DNA of 64,000 bases from Mesorhizobium sp. CA8 (GTDB lineage Bacteria > Pseudomonadota > Alphaproteobacteria > Rhizobiales > Rhizobiaceae): contig NZ_JAIUHG010000011.1 in NCBI RefSeq assembly GCF_020164955.1, positions 107,777 to 171,776 of the forward strand, in the 5' to 3' direction. This document shows, one piece after another, positions 8,695 to 18,454 of the stretch. Each line of letters begins with the position of its first letter. Positions within the stretch are counted from its first letter, which is position 1. The position numbers and the translations under genes are program-made. The notes beneath the pieces are model-generated. The model ran no database searches, was not told the DNA's origin, and was given only the letters and a program-made list of their open reading frames with translations.

Positions 8695-9522
8695 TTAAGC
8701 AGCCTTCTTCTTCGCCAGCCTCGCCTTGATGCTGGCGATGTCGGCGCGCGGCGTCGCTGCGAAGAGCGTCTTAGTGTAAGCGTGCTTGGGGTCGGAGAAG
8801 ACCTCGTCGCGCGGGCCGTATTCGACCGCTTCGCCGAAATACATGACCATCACGTCGTCAGCGATGTAGCGCACCACCGACAGGTCGTGGCTGATGAAGA
8901 CGTAGGTCAGCTGAAACTCGTCCTGCAGGTCGGCAAGCAGATTCAGCACCTGCGCCTGCACGGAGAGGTCGAGCGCCGAGACCGGCTCGTCCAGCACCAA
9001 GAGGCTCGGGTTCAGCATCAGCGCGCGGGCGATGGCGATGCGCTGCCGCTGTCCGCCCGAGAACATATGCGGGTAGCGGTTGTAATGCTCTGGTCCGAGG
9101 CCGACCTTCTTCAGCATCTTCATCGCGAGGTCGCGCCGTTCCTCGGCCGGCTTGTCGGTGTTGATGAGCAGCGGCTCGCCGAGCACGTCGCCGATCTTCT
9201 GGCGCGGATTGAGGGAGCCATAAGGGTTCTGGAAGACGATCTGCACCTTGCGGCGCATTTCCTTGGTGAGCCCGTCCCTGGCAATATCCACCTTGTTGCC
9301 GTCAATGAAGAGCTCTCCGGAGGTGGCCGGATCGATCAGCGTGATGATGCGGGCGAGCGTGGACTTGCCGCAGCCGCTCTCGCCGACGATCGCCAGCGTC
9401 TTGCCCTTCTCGACGCTGAAGGAGACGCCCTTCACCGCATGCACGGTGCGCGCACCGCGGAACAGGCCGCCGCCGACATGGTAGTCGCGCTTGATGTCCT
9501 TACCTTCGACGACCTTGGTCAT
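8695..9522 (-). CDS. dppF: Dipeptide-type ABC transporter ATP-binding protein (DppF-like)
   Basis: A 275-residue ATPase of the oligopeptide/dipeptide class. Walker A GESGCGKST, Q-loop FQNPYGSLNPRQ, signature [15 protein letters not shown], Walker B LLVLDEP and the H-loop ISHDLSVVRYIAD are intact, and the C-terminal HAYTKTLFAATP oligopeptide-ABC segment is present. The start overlaps the stop of the preceding ATPase gene by four bases. Last gene of a five-gene dipeptide uptake operon. The actual substrate may be a peptide or another small cationic compound. Confidence 0.93.
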   Translation of the reverse strand: MTKVVEGKDIKRDYHVGGGLFRGARTVHAVKGVSFSVEKGKTLAIVGESGCGKSTLARIITLIDPATSGELFIDGNKVDIARDGLTKEMRRKVQIVFQNPYGSLNPRQKIGDVLGEPLLINTDKPAEERRDLAMKMLKKVGLGPEHYNRYPHMFSGGQRQRIAIARALMLNPSLLVLDEPVSALDLSVQAQVLNLLADLQDEFQLTYVFISHDLSVVRYIADDVMVMYFGEAVEYGPRDEVFSDPKHAYTKTLFAATPRADIASIKARLAKKKAA

Positions 9523-10369
9523 GCGCCGGCTCCCGAGGGTGCCGCCTCGAACAGCATGTCCGTGACGGTCGGCAGCCGGTCGCCTACGGCATTTTCCGGC
9601 AGGGCGGAAAGCAGCGCGCGCGTGTAGTTGCTCTTCGGCGATTCAAAGAGCGACAGCACGTCGGCCTCTTCCATCTTGCGGCCCTTGTACTGGACGATGA
9701 CGCGGTCGGCGGTCTCGGCCACCACGCCCATATTGTGGGTGATCATGATCAGGCCCATGCCGTATTTGGCCTGCAGCGAGACCAGAAGATCGAGAATCTG
9801 CTTCTGGATCGTCACGTCGAGCGCGGTGGTCGGCTCGTCGGCGATCAGGAGCTTCGGATTGCAGGCGATCGCCATGGCGATCATGACGCGCTGGCACTGA
9901 CCGCCCGACATCTGGTGCGGGAAGGAATTGAGCCGCTCCGCCGGTTCCGGAATGCCGACCTGCTTGAAAAGCTCGATAGCGCGGGCCCGGCGCTGGGCCT
10001 TGTCCATGCCCATGTGGAAGCGCAGCACTTCCTCGATCTGGAAGCCGACGGTGAAGCACGGGTTGAGGCTGGCGATCGGCTCCTGGAAGATCATGGCAAT
10101 GTCCTTGCCGATGATCTTGCGGCGGTCGGCCGGGCTGATCTTCAAAAGGTCGCGGCCGTTGAAGGTCATGCGATCGGCAGTGACGGTGGCCGTCCATGGC
10201 AAGAGACCCATCACGGCCAGCATCGACACCGACTTGCCGGAGCCGGATTCGCCGACAATGGCGAGCACCTCGCGCTCGTCGACATGAAGCGAGACGCCGT
10301 CGACGGCGCGGAACGGGCCGGACGCTGTCTGGAACTCGACGACGAGGTTCTGGATGTCGAGCAGCGCCA

Positions 10370-10370
<1 letters not shown>
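9519..10370 (-). CDS. dppD: Dipeptide-type ABC transporter ATP-binding protein (DppD-like)
   Basis: A 283-residue ATPase partnering DppF. Walker [10 protein letters not shown]-loop [13 protein letters not shown], signature [15 protein letters not shown] (Cys replacing the usual Arg after GGQ), Walker B LLIADEP and H-loop [13 protein letters not shown] are visible, with the usual C-terminal [10 protein letters not shown]. The ATG at 10370 touches the stop of the permease gene; the longer frame upstream lies inside that gene. It powers import through the DppBC channel. Confidence 0.93.
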
Positions 10371-11278
<908 letters not shown>

Positions 11279-12289
11279 CTATGCCGCCCTGATGCGTGGG
11301 TTGATGACGGCGTAGAGCACATCGACGATGAGGTTCACCGCCATGACGATGAGCGCGATCAAAAGCAGACCCGACTGCACGACGACATAGTCGCGCTTGA
11401 AGATGGAATCGACCATCCATTTGCCGATGCCAGGCCAGGCGAAGATGGTCTCGGTGAGGATGGCGCCGGCGAGCAGCGTGCCGACCTGCAGGCCTATGGT
11501 GGTGACGACCGGGATCAGCGCGTTGCGCAGCGCGTGCACGCCGATGACGCGCGCCGCCGAAAGACCCTTGGCGCGCGCGGTGCGGACATAGTCCTCGCCC
11601 AGCACTTCGAGCATGGCCGATCGCGTCTGGCGCGCGATCACCGCCAGCGGGATGGTGCCGAGCACGATCGAAGGCAGCACAAGGTGGCTGAGCGCGGAGC
11701 GGAACGCATCCCATTTGCCATGGAGGAGACTGTCGATGGTCATGAAGCCGGTGATCGGTTTGAAGAAGAACTGCAGGCCGATGCGGCCGGACACCGGCGT
11801 CCAGCCAAGATAGCCGGAAAAGAAGATGATGAGCAGCAGGCCCCACCAGAAGATCGGCATCGAATAGCCGACAAGCGCGGTACCCATCAGCGACTGGTCG
11901 AACCATGAGCCGCGCTTGACGGCGGCGAAGATGCCGGCGGGAATGCCGATCACCATTGCGAAGATCATGGCGAAGAAGGACAGTTCCAGCGTCGCCGGGA
12001 AGAGCGTCTTGAACTCCTCGAGGACCGGGCGCTTGGACGAGATGGAAACGCCGAAATCGCCGGTGGCGACCTCACCGACATAGCGTGCATACTGCTCCCA
12101 GATCGGCAGATTGTAGCCGAACTGTTCCTTGAGCTCTTCGTAGCGGGCGGGGGCGACGCCATGCTCGCCGGCCATGGCGAGGATCGGATCGCCCGGCAGC
12201 AGCCGGACAAAGGCGAAGGCGCAGATGGTGATGCCGACCAGGGTCGGAATCAGGAGGGCGATTTTGTTGAGAAGGTATCGGAGCATCAT
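11279..12289 (-). CDS. dppB: Dipeptide-type ABC transporter permease (DppB-like)
   Basis: A 336-residue permease beginning RYLLNKIALLIPTLVGI and carrying FVRLLPGDP, both typical of DppB, with about six membrane helices and the loop EDYVRTARAKGLSAARVIGV. Starts at 12289 (ATG), 12286 (ATG) and 12292 (TTG) are all possible. No Shine-Dalgarno sequence is visible, because a 14-base-pair hairpin ends only six bases before the start; translation may therefore be limited or coupled. One base separates its end from dppC. Confidence 0.92.
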   Translation of the reverse strand: MMLRYLLNKIALLIPTLVGITICAFAFVRLLPGDPILAMAGEHGVAPARYEELKEQFGYNLPIWEQYARYVGEVATGDFGVSISSKRPVLEEFKTLFPATLELSFFAMIFAMVIGIPAGIFAAVKRGSWFDQSLMGTALVGYSMPIFWWGLLLIIFFSGYLGWTPVSGRIGLQFFFKPITGFMTIDSLLHGKWDAFRSALSHLVLPSIVLGTIPLAVIARQTRSAMLEVLGEDYVRTARAKGLSAARVIGVHALRNALIPVVTTIGLQVGTLLAGAILTETIFAWPGIGKWMVDSIFKRDYVVVQSGLLLIALIVMAVNLIVDVLYAVINPRIRAA

Positions 12290-12295
12290 CAAATG

Positions 12296-12331
12296 GAACG
12301 GGGCGGCGCTGGAAGTTGCGCCGCCCCGTTC
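12296..12331 (-). terminator. Strong GC hairpin between dppA and dppB
   Basis: GAACGGGGCGGCGC (12296-12309) and GCGCCGCCCCGTTC (12318-12331) form a perfect 14-pair stem with an eight-base loop. There is no U-tract. Its place, just after the binding-protein gene and abutting the dppB start, fits a hairpin that protects the dppA message and damps permease expression. Confidence 0.75.
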
Positions 12332-12337
12332 GCAATA

Positions 12338-13936
12338 TTACTCGGACTTGTCAACGCCGTCGAAACGGTGAATGCCGAGCGGGTCCATCTTGAAACCGGT
12401 GACATTGTTGCGAACGACCGCGTAGACCTGGCTGTGAGCCAGGAGGAATGCGGGCGCTTGCTTGGCGAAGATCACCTGCGCCTGCTCATAGAGCTTGGTG
12501 CGCTCGGCCTGGTCGCTGGTCTTCTTGGCCTTCTGGATCAGGTCCTCGAAGTCCTTGTCGCACCAGCTGGAGTAGTTCGACACGCCGATGGCCGAGCAGG
12601 CGAAGAGGGTGGCGAAGAAATTGTCCGGATCGCCATTGTCGCCGGTCCAGCCAATCTGGAAGGCGCCTGGCCGGTCCTTCTTCTTGCCTTCCTCACGGTA
12701 CTTCGTCCACTCGTAGTTTACGATGTTAGCCTTGACGCCGACCTTGGCCCAGTCGGCCTGGATCAGCTCGGCGGCGCGCTGGAAGTTCGGGTTGTAAGGA
12801 CGGACGCGATCGGAAGCCCAAAGCTGGATCTCCTTCAGCCCGGCATCGGCCAGCACCTTCTTGGCCGCTTCCGGATTGTAGGTATCGGTCTTCACGTCCT
12901 TGTTCCACGACCACATGGTCGGCGGGATCAGGTTTTCGGCGGGCGTGGCACCGGCGTCCTGGAACAGCGACTTGATCAGGGCCTCCCGGTCGATCGCCTG
13001 GTTGAGCGCATGGCGCACTTCCGGTTTGTCGAGCGGCGGGATGGTGGTGTTGTAGCTCATATAGCCGATGTTGAGGCCGGCCTGGTCGAGCAGGGTAACG
13101 TCTTTGTTGGCCTTGATGGTGGCGATGTCGGCCGGATTCGGGTAGGGAGCCACATCGCATTCACCGGCCAGCACCTTCTGGATGCGGGCGGTCGCGTCAG
13201 GCGTGATGGCGAAGACCAGATCGTCGATCTTTTCCTTGCCCTTGAAGTAGTCGGGATTGGCCGCATAACGGATAACCGAATCCAGCTGATAGTCGACGAA
13301 CTGGAACGGACCGGTGCCGACCGGCTTGGTCGAGAAGTCGGCCATCTTGCCGTCCTTCTGGAGCTGGTCGGCATATTCCTTCGACACGATCGAAGCGAAG
13401 TCCATGCCGAGATTGGCCAGCATCGGCGCGTTCGGCTCGGTCAGCGTCAGCTTGACGGTTAGGTCGTCGACCTTCTCCCACTTGGCGACATATTTCGGCA
13501 TGTCCATGCCGGTGTAATAGTCCCAGGTGAGGTTCGGCAGATACTTGTCGCCGTTCCATGGATTCTGCTTGTTGAACTGGCGATCGAAAGAGAAGACGAC
13601 GTCATCGGCGTTGAGGTCGCGCGTCGGCTTGAAATAGTCGGTGGTCTGGAACTTCACGCCCGGATGCAGATGGAAAGTATAGACCAGGCCATCGTCGGAA
13701 ATTTCCCACTTGTCGGCAAGACCGGGCTCGATCTCGGTGCCACCGTGCTTGAATTCGACCAGTCGCGAATAGACGGTGCGCGAAGACGCGTCGAAGTCGT
13801 TACCGCCGGTCGTCGTACCGGGATCGAAATTGGCCGGCGATGCTTCCGAGCAATAAACGAGCGTCTTGGCACTGGCCATGCCGCTGAGGACGCTTGCAGC
13901 CAGCAACGCGGCTGCAAAAGTCATTGTCTTTTTCAT
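12338..13936 (-). CDS. dppA: Dipeptide-type ABC transporter substrate-binding protein (DppA-like)
   Basis: A 532-residue SBP_bac_5 family protein. Residues 1-23 are a signal peptide ending in GMASA. The mature part has KTLVYCSEASPANFDPGTTT, the dipeptide-binding-protein region DADDVVFSFDRQ-like DLNADDVVFSFDRQFNK, and QIGWTGDNGDPDNFFATLF near the C-terminal hinge, all close to DppA of enteric bacteria. GGGAG-type signals precede the ATG. It is the first gene of the operon and sets specificity (dipeptides and possibly heme precursor). Confidence 0.94.
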   Translation of the reverse strand: MKKTMTFAAALLAASVLSGMASAKTLVYCSEASPANFDPGTTTGGNDFDASSRTVYSRLVEFKHGGTEIEPGLADKWEISDDGLVYTFHLHPGVKFQTTDYFKPTRDLNADDVVFSFDRQFNKQNPWNGDKYLPNLTWDYYTGMDMPKYVAKWEKVDDLTVKLTLTEPNAPMLANLGMDFASIVSKEYADQLQKDGKMADFSTKPVGTGPFQFVDYQLDSVIRYAANPDYFKGKEKIDDLVFAITPDATARIQKVLAGECDVAPYPNPADIATIKANKDVTLLDQAGLNIGYMSYNTTIPPLDKPEVRHALNQAIDREALIKSLFQDAGATPAENLIPPTMWSWNKDVKTDTYNPEAAKKVLADAGLKEIQLWASDRVRPYNPNFQRAAELIQADWAKVGVKANIVNYEWTKYREEGKKKDRPGAFQIGWTGDNGDPDNFFATLFACSAIGVSNYSSWCDKDFEDLIQKAKKTSDQAERTKLYEQAQVIFAKQAPAFLLAHSQVYAVVRNNVTGFKMDPLGIHRFDGVDKSE

Positions 13937-14395
13937 TGAGCACTCCCTGATGTTCTCTCAAGCCCCTCTATCAGGCTCGCGAAGGGCGCATATAAGCACC
14001 GTTTCTTCGCCTTTGGAACACCTCGTTTGCGTACCCTATGGGAAGCAGGAAAAGAATCTATTCTTTGCTCTTATTGCAGAAAAAACGAGTAGTTTTTTCT
14101 CCTCACGACATTGTTAACGGTGGCAATTTTTTATTGATCGACCGCCTTTCGAAATGGCGGCGCGAGGCATGCCTGCCCGGGATCGCCCCGCGGCCAGGCA
14201 CGATGCGGGAGGCGAGCAAAGCACAGGATTTCGACGGCAAATCTTTCCCCCCATTGCCGCAGGGGCAAGGCTTGCACGGTCGCCGATAGAGGCAATACAT
14301 AGATGATGGGTGGGATTTCCCGGAAAATCCGCGACGGCGTGGAGGACGCTTCCCTGGAAGCGGGCGCCGAGATCGAAGGCGACAGGGAGAGACAG
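13937..14395. promoter_or_regulatory. Divergent regulatory region between dppA and the acyl-CoA ligase
   Basis: No gene is seen. The stretch is A/T-rich compared with the rest. It holds two perfect palindromes: AAAGAAT-CT-ATTCTTT (14051-14066) and GAAAAAAC-GAGTA-GTTTTTTC (14079-14099). The second looks like a terminator or operator; the first like a regulator-binding site for the dpp promoter. An ATG at 14303 begins an alternative longer frame for the ligase gene. Confidence 0.5.
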
Positions 14396-16342
14396 GTGGC
14401 AAAAGCAGCCAAGACGACAGCCCCGGCGAAAGCAAAGGCCAAGGCCGCCGCCGAAAGCGACGCGCCCAAAACTGTGAAAGCGGCTGCCGCGCCGAAAAGG
14501 AAGACGGCTGCTAGGGCAGCGCCCGCGAAGGCAGCCGCAAAGCCGGCCAGTGCGAAACCCGCAGCGGCAAAGACCAAGACCGCAGCCGCGAAAGTGGACA
14601 GGCCGGCCGGCGCCAGGCCTGCCTCGAAGGACTTGCCGAAGGCGATCACCGAGCTCACCGTCGGCCTCCCGCAAAAGCCGTGGCTGAAAAGCTATCCGAA
14701 GAACATGCCGGCCGAGATCGGCGCCCTGCCCTACAAGTCCATCGGCGAGTTCCTCGTCGGCGCCTGCAAGCAATTCGCCGGGCGGCCGGCCTTCGTGTGC
14801 ATGGGCAAGTCGATCACCTATGCCGAGGTCGAACGGCTGTCGGCCGCGTTCGGCGCCTACCTGCAGGCGAGAGGGCTCGAGAAGGGCGCGCGCGTGGCGC
14901 TGATGATGCCGAACGTGCTGCAATATCCGGTGGCGATGATGGGCATATTGCGCGCCGGCTATACGGTGGTGAACGTCAACCCGCTCTACACGCCGCGCGA
15001 ACTGGAACACCAGCTGAAGGATTCCGGCGCGCAGGCGATCGTCATCCTCGAAAACTTCGCCGGCACGCTGCAGACGGTGATCGCCAGGACGCCGGTGAAG
15101 CACGTCATCGTCGCCGCCATGGGCGACATGCTGGGCGGCCTCAAGGGCGCCATCGTCAACCTTGTGGTGCGGCGGGTGAAGAAGATGGTTCCGGCCTGGT
15201 CGCTGCCCGGCCATGTCAAGTTCAACGCCGTGCTCAAGACCGGATCGAGCATCGCCTTCAAGCCGCCCACGGTCTCCGGCGACGACATCGCGTTCCTGCA
15301 ATATACGGGCGGCACCACCGGCGTCTCGAAGGGCGCTGTGCTGCTGCATCGCAACGTGCTTTCGAACGTCGCGCAGAATTCGCTGTGGGTGGAGGACGCC
15401 TATACGGTGAAGCCCAAGCCGGCGCATCTCAACTTCATCTGCGCGCTGCCGCTCTATCACATCTTCGCGCTGACGGTGAACGCGCTCATGGGCATGCAGC
15501 AGGGCGCGCAGAACGTGCTGATCCCCAACCCGCGCGACATCCCGGGCTTCGTCAAGGAATTGGCGAAATACCCGATGCATATCTTCCCCGGCCTCAACAC
15601 GCTGTTCAACGCGCTGCTCAACAATGAGGATTTCCGCAAGCTGGATTTCAAGCCGCTGATCCTGACGCTGGGCGGCGGCATGGCGGTGCAGAAGGGCGTC
15701 GCCGAACGCTGGAAGGCGCTGACCGGCTGCCCGGTGAGCGAAGGCTACGGACTGTCCGAAACCTCGCCGGTGGCGACCGCCAACAAATTCAGCTCGGCCG
15801 ATTTCACCGGCACGATCGGCCTGCCGCTGCCTTCAACCGAGATCGCCATCCGCGACGATGATGGTAACAACGTGCCGCTCGGCGAAATCGGCGAAATCTG
15901 CATCCGCGGCCCGCAGGTGATGGCCGGCTACTGGAACCGGCCCGACGAGACCGCCAAGGTGATGACCAAGGACGGCTTCTTCAAATCCGGCGACATGGGC
16001 CTCATGGACGAGCGCGGCTACACCAAGATCGTCGACCGCAAGAAGGACATGATCCTCGTCTCCGGCTTCAACGTCTACCCGAACGAATTGGAAGAGGTGG
16101 TGGCGCATCATCCCGGCGTGCTGGAAGTGGCGGTGATCGGCGTGCCGGACGAGCATTCCGGCGAGGTGCCTAAATTGTTCGTGGTCAAGAAGGACCCGGC
16201 GCTTACCGTCGAGACGCTGATGGTCTACTGCCGCGAGAACCTGACCGGCTACAAGCGGCCGAGATTCATCGAGTTCCGCACCGAGCTGCCGAAGACGCCG
16301 GTCGGCAAGATCCTGCGGCGCGCGCTGCGGGACCAGGCTTGA
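14396..16342 (+). CDS. Long-chain fatty acid--CoA ligase (FadD-like) with Lys/Ala-rich N-terminal tail
   Basis: A 648-residue AMP-forming ligase. Adenylation motifs are intact: YTGGTTGVSKGAVLLH (P-loop), GYGLSETSP, KSGDMGLMDERGY and the C-terminal Lys of TPVGKILRRALRD. FadD activates fatty acids to acyl-CoA at the inner membrane. The first ~80 residues are a low-complexity Lys/Ala/Pro tail (for example KAKAKAAAES, AAAKPASAKPAAAKTK) of the histone-H1 or polyhydroxyalkanoate-granule-protein type, unusual for FadD. GTG 14396 with GGGAG upstream is preferred; ATG 14303 would add 31 residues. The following methyltransferase overlaps its stop. Confidence 0.88.
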   Translation: MAKAAKTTAPAKAKAKAAAESDAPKTVKAAAAPKRKTAARAAPAKAAAKPASAKPAAAKTKTAAAKVDRPAGARPASKDLPKAITELTVGLPQKPWLKSYPKNMPAEIGALPYKSIGEFLVGACKQFAGRPAFVCMGKSITYAEVERLSAAFGAYLQARGLEKGARVALMMPNVLQYPVAMMGILRAGYTVVNVNPLYTPRELEHQLKDSGAQAIVILENFAGTLQTVIARTPVKHVIVAAMGDMLGGLKGAIVNLVVRRVKKMVPAWSLPGHVKFNAVLKTGSSIAFKPPTVSGDDIAFLQYTGGTTGVSKGAVLLHRNVLSNVAQNSLWVEDAYTVKPKPAHLNFICALPLYHIFALTVNALMGMQQGAQNVLIPNPRDIPGFVKELAKYPMHIFPGLNTLFNALLNNEDFRKLDFKPLILTLGGGMAVQKGVAERWKALTGCPVSEGYGLSETSPVATANKFSSADFTGTIGLPLPSTEIAIRDDDGNNVPLGEIGEICIRGPQVMAGYWNRPDETAKVMTKDGFFKSGDMGLMDERGYTKIVDRKKDMILVSGFNVYPNELEEVVAHHPGVLEVAVIGVPDEHSGEVPKLFVVKKDPALTVETLMVYCRENLTGYKRPRFIEFRTELPKTPVGKILRRALRDQA

Positions 16343-17052
16343 GCGATTATTCCGCCGATAAGGCACGGGTGCGAGACAAGCGGCTCGATCCGGCAGGCTT
16401 CATCAAGGCGAACATGCGGCTGGCGCCGGTGCCGTCAGTGCCGGAGGTCCGGCTTTATCAGGCGCATCCCGGCAGCGGCTTGCGGCGGCTGCTCGAACCG
16501 GACGACGACCGCGACGAGATCGCGGCCGAGCCGCAGCCGCCCTACTGGGCCTATGCCTGGGCCGGCGGCGCCGTGCTGGCGCGCTATGTCCTTGACAGGC
16601 CATCGATCGTTGCCGGCAAACGCGTGCTCGACCTCGGCGCCGGCTCGGGGCTGGTCGGCATCGCGGCGGCAAAAGCCGGAGCGCGCGCAGTGATCGCAGC
16701 CGAGATCGACCGCAACGGCGTGGTGGCGCTCCGCCTCAATGCGGAGGCCAACGGCGTCGCCATCGAGATACGCGACGAGGACGTCACCGACGGCCCGCCG
16801 CCAGCGGTCGACCTGGTGCTCGCTGGCGACGTCTTTTACGCGCAGGGTGTCGGGCAGCGGATGATGCCGTTCTTCGATCGCTGCCTCGCTGCCGGCATCG
16901 ATGTGCTGGTCGGCGATCCCGGCCGCGCCTGGCTGCCGAGACCGCGGCTTTGCCTGCTCGGCGAATATCATGTGCCGGATGTCGGCGGAAATGCCGGCAG
17001 CGAGCCCAAGCCCAGCGCGGTGTTCGCCTTTGTCCCGATAAAGGGCGACTAA
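16339..17052 (+). CDS. Class I SAM-dependent methyltransferase (EtfB/Nnt1-like)
   Basis: A 237-residue methyltransferase of the COG3897 type related to electron-transfer-flavoprotein beta-lysine methyltransferase. The region PPYWAYAWAGGAVLARYVLD precedes motif I VLDLGAGSGLVGIAAA, and AAEIDRN and DLVLAGDVFY complete the SAM pocket. The start is TTG overlapping the ligase stop by four bases, indicating coupling. If it modifies EtfB it would link to beta-oxidation and the ligase upstream; the target is inferred. Confidence 0.82.
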   Translation: MSDYSADKARVRDKRLDPAGFIKANMRLAPVPSVPEVRLYQAHPGSGLRRLLEPDDDRDEIAAEPQPPYWAYAWAGGAVLARYVLDRPSIVAGKRVLDLGAGSGLVGIAAAKAGARAVIAAEIDRNGVVALRLNAEANGVAIEIRDEDVTDGPPPAVDLVLAGDVFYAQGVGQRMMPFFDRCLAAGIDVLVGDPGRAWLPRPRLCLLGEYHVPDVGGNAGSEPKPSAVFAFVPIKGD

Positions 17053-17119
17053 GGAGTCCAGCAATCGCCCCTCGCCTCACATTGGGCGGCACCGGTCATA
17101 CAGCACTTTCTTATTCATG

Positions 17120-17142
17120 GTTCCGAGAGCAAAGCTCGGAAC
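17120..17142. promoter_or_regulatory. Inverted repeat upstream of the hydrolase gene
   Basis: GTTCCGAG (17120-17127) and CTCGGAAC (17135-17142) are perfect inverted repeats with a seven-base spacer, 59 bases upstream of the alpha/beta hydrolase start in a 149-base intergenic region. It could be an operator for the cassette. Confidence 0.45.
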
Positions 17143-17201
17143 AGCAACCAGCTAAACCCGTTTTACCAGTTCTAACAGATAGAACGAAAAACGGAGAAGT
17201 C

Positions 17202-18080
17202 ATGGAAATCCACGACATAAGTCACCGTCGATCGAAAATCGGCGGCCACACGATATTTCTGCGGGAAGCAGGGCCGCCCGATGCTCCCGTCCTTCTTTTG
17301 CCACATGGCTACCCGTGCTCGTCTTACCAGTTCAGACGCCTGATGCCGGGCCTGGCCGATCGCTGGCGGACGGTAGCATTTGACTGGCCTGGATTCGGTT
17401 ACAGCGACACACCGGATCTCGCCGAGTTCGACTATGATTTCAATGCTTATGCGAGGGTTCTCACTGACGTTGCCGATGCGCTGCATTTGGAGCGTTATGC
17501 GCTCTGGCTCCACGATTACGGTTCTCAGATCGGCCTCCGTCACGCGATAGCGCATCCAGACAGGATCGCGGGCCTGGTCATCCAGAACGGCGACATCTAC
17601 GAGGACGTGCTCGGGCCGAAATACGACACGATCAAAGCCTGGTGGGCGGACAAATCGGCAGAGAGGCACCGTCCGCTCGAGGAGGCGGTCAGCGAGGAGG
17701 GATTCCGCAAGGAGTTCATCGGCGAGGTCTCCGAGGAAGTCGCCAGCCACGTCCCTCCCGATCTGTGGAAGCTGCATTGGCCGCTCATGAACACACCGAT
17801 CCGGAAGGCGGTGTCGGTCCGGCTGATGGAAAAGCTCGAGCAGAACATCGAATGGTTCCCGCGATACCAATCCTATCTGCGCGAGCACCGACCGCCGACG
17901 CTGATCGTCTGGGGACCGCAGGACGGTTACATGCCCGAGCAGTCGGCGCTCGCCTATCGGCGCGATCTCCCGGATGCGGAACTCCACATCCTCGACGATG
18001 CCGGGCATTGGCTGTTGGAAACACATTTCGAGGAAGCCCTGCGGCTGGTGCGCGACTTCCTCTCGCGAACGCTGACGTAA
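17202..18080 (+). CDS. Alpha/beta hydrolase, epoxide hydrolase / haloalkane dehalogenase-like
   Basis: A 292-residue alpha/beta-fold enzyme. HGYP at residues 35-38 is the oxyanion segment of epoxide hydrolases. The nucleophile elbow reads LHDYGSQIG with Asp at about residue 105 rather than Ser, and the C-terminal DDAGHWLLETH supplies the His (about 269). An Asp nucleophile is the mark of epoxide hydrolases and haloalkane dehalogenases, which form an ester intermediate. GGAGAAG precedes the ATG. It heads a cassette with a monooxygenase-like gene, an exporter and a CGNR regulator, suggesting handling of a toxic small molecule. Confidence 0.82.
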   Translation: MEIHDISHRRSKIGGHTIFLREAGPPDAPVLLLPHGYPCSSYQFRRLMPGLADRWRTVAFDWPGFGYSDTPDLAEFDYDFNAYARVLTDVADALHLERYALWLHDYGSQIGLRHAIAHPDRIAGLVIQNGDIYEDVLGPKYDTIKAWWADKSAERHRPLEEAVSEEGFRKEFIGEVSEEVASHVPPDLWKLHWPLMNTPIRKAVSVRLMEKLEQNIEWFPRYQSYLREHRPPTLIVWGPQDGYMPEQSALAYRRDLPDAELHILDDAGHWLLETHFEEALRLVRDFLSRTLT

Positions 18081-18122
18081 GCACAGCTCTCTCCGCCAAA
18101 TCCAGAACCCAAGGAGACAAAC

Positions 18123-18448
18123 ATGGCGACGAAACCAACCATCGCACGCATCTGGCGCGGCCGCACCCGTCGCGACGTCGCGAACAGCTACGAACCCTAT
18201 TTGAAGGCAGAAGGCATTCCCCGCTTCAGCAGGTTGCGCTCGGCGTCCAGCTCTTTCGCGAGGACCGGGAAGAGGAGACCTGGTTCACGACCATCTCCTA
18301 CTGGCGCGACATTGAGGCGATGACCGCTTTCACCAAGGGCGACCCGTTCAAAGTCCATCATCTCGACCGCGACGCCGAATTTCTGATCGAACTGCCCGAG
18401 CGCATCGAGATCCACCGCATCCTCGTCGACGATCAGCATCTGCGCTGA
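18123..18448 (+). pseudogene. Antibiotic-biosynthesis-monooxygenase-like protein, frameshifted
   Basis: The first 33 codons read MATKPTIARIWRGRTRRDVA and continue to EGIP; the matching second part (QLFREDREEETWFTTISYW and on to LVDDQHLR) lies in the +1 frame. The switch is at a run of four C at 18219-18222; one extra C would restore a continuous ~108-residue ABM-domain protein. AAGGAG precedes the ATG. Either a real inactivating deletion or a base-calling error in a homopolymer. The DMT gene starts seven bases after the restored stop, so the gene was clearly part of this operon. Confidence 0.8.
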
Positions 18449-18454
18449 GTCGCC

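Noticed and set aside
14114..15580. Long minus-strand frame opposite the FadD-like gene, rich in His and Arg
   Set aside because: Composition is that of a high-GC shadow frame and the plus-strand ligase motifs are unambiguous.
18123..18448. Programmed frameshift in the monooxygenase-like gene
   Set aside because: No slippery heptamer or downstream pseudoknot is evident; a plain one-base loss in a C-run explains it better.
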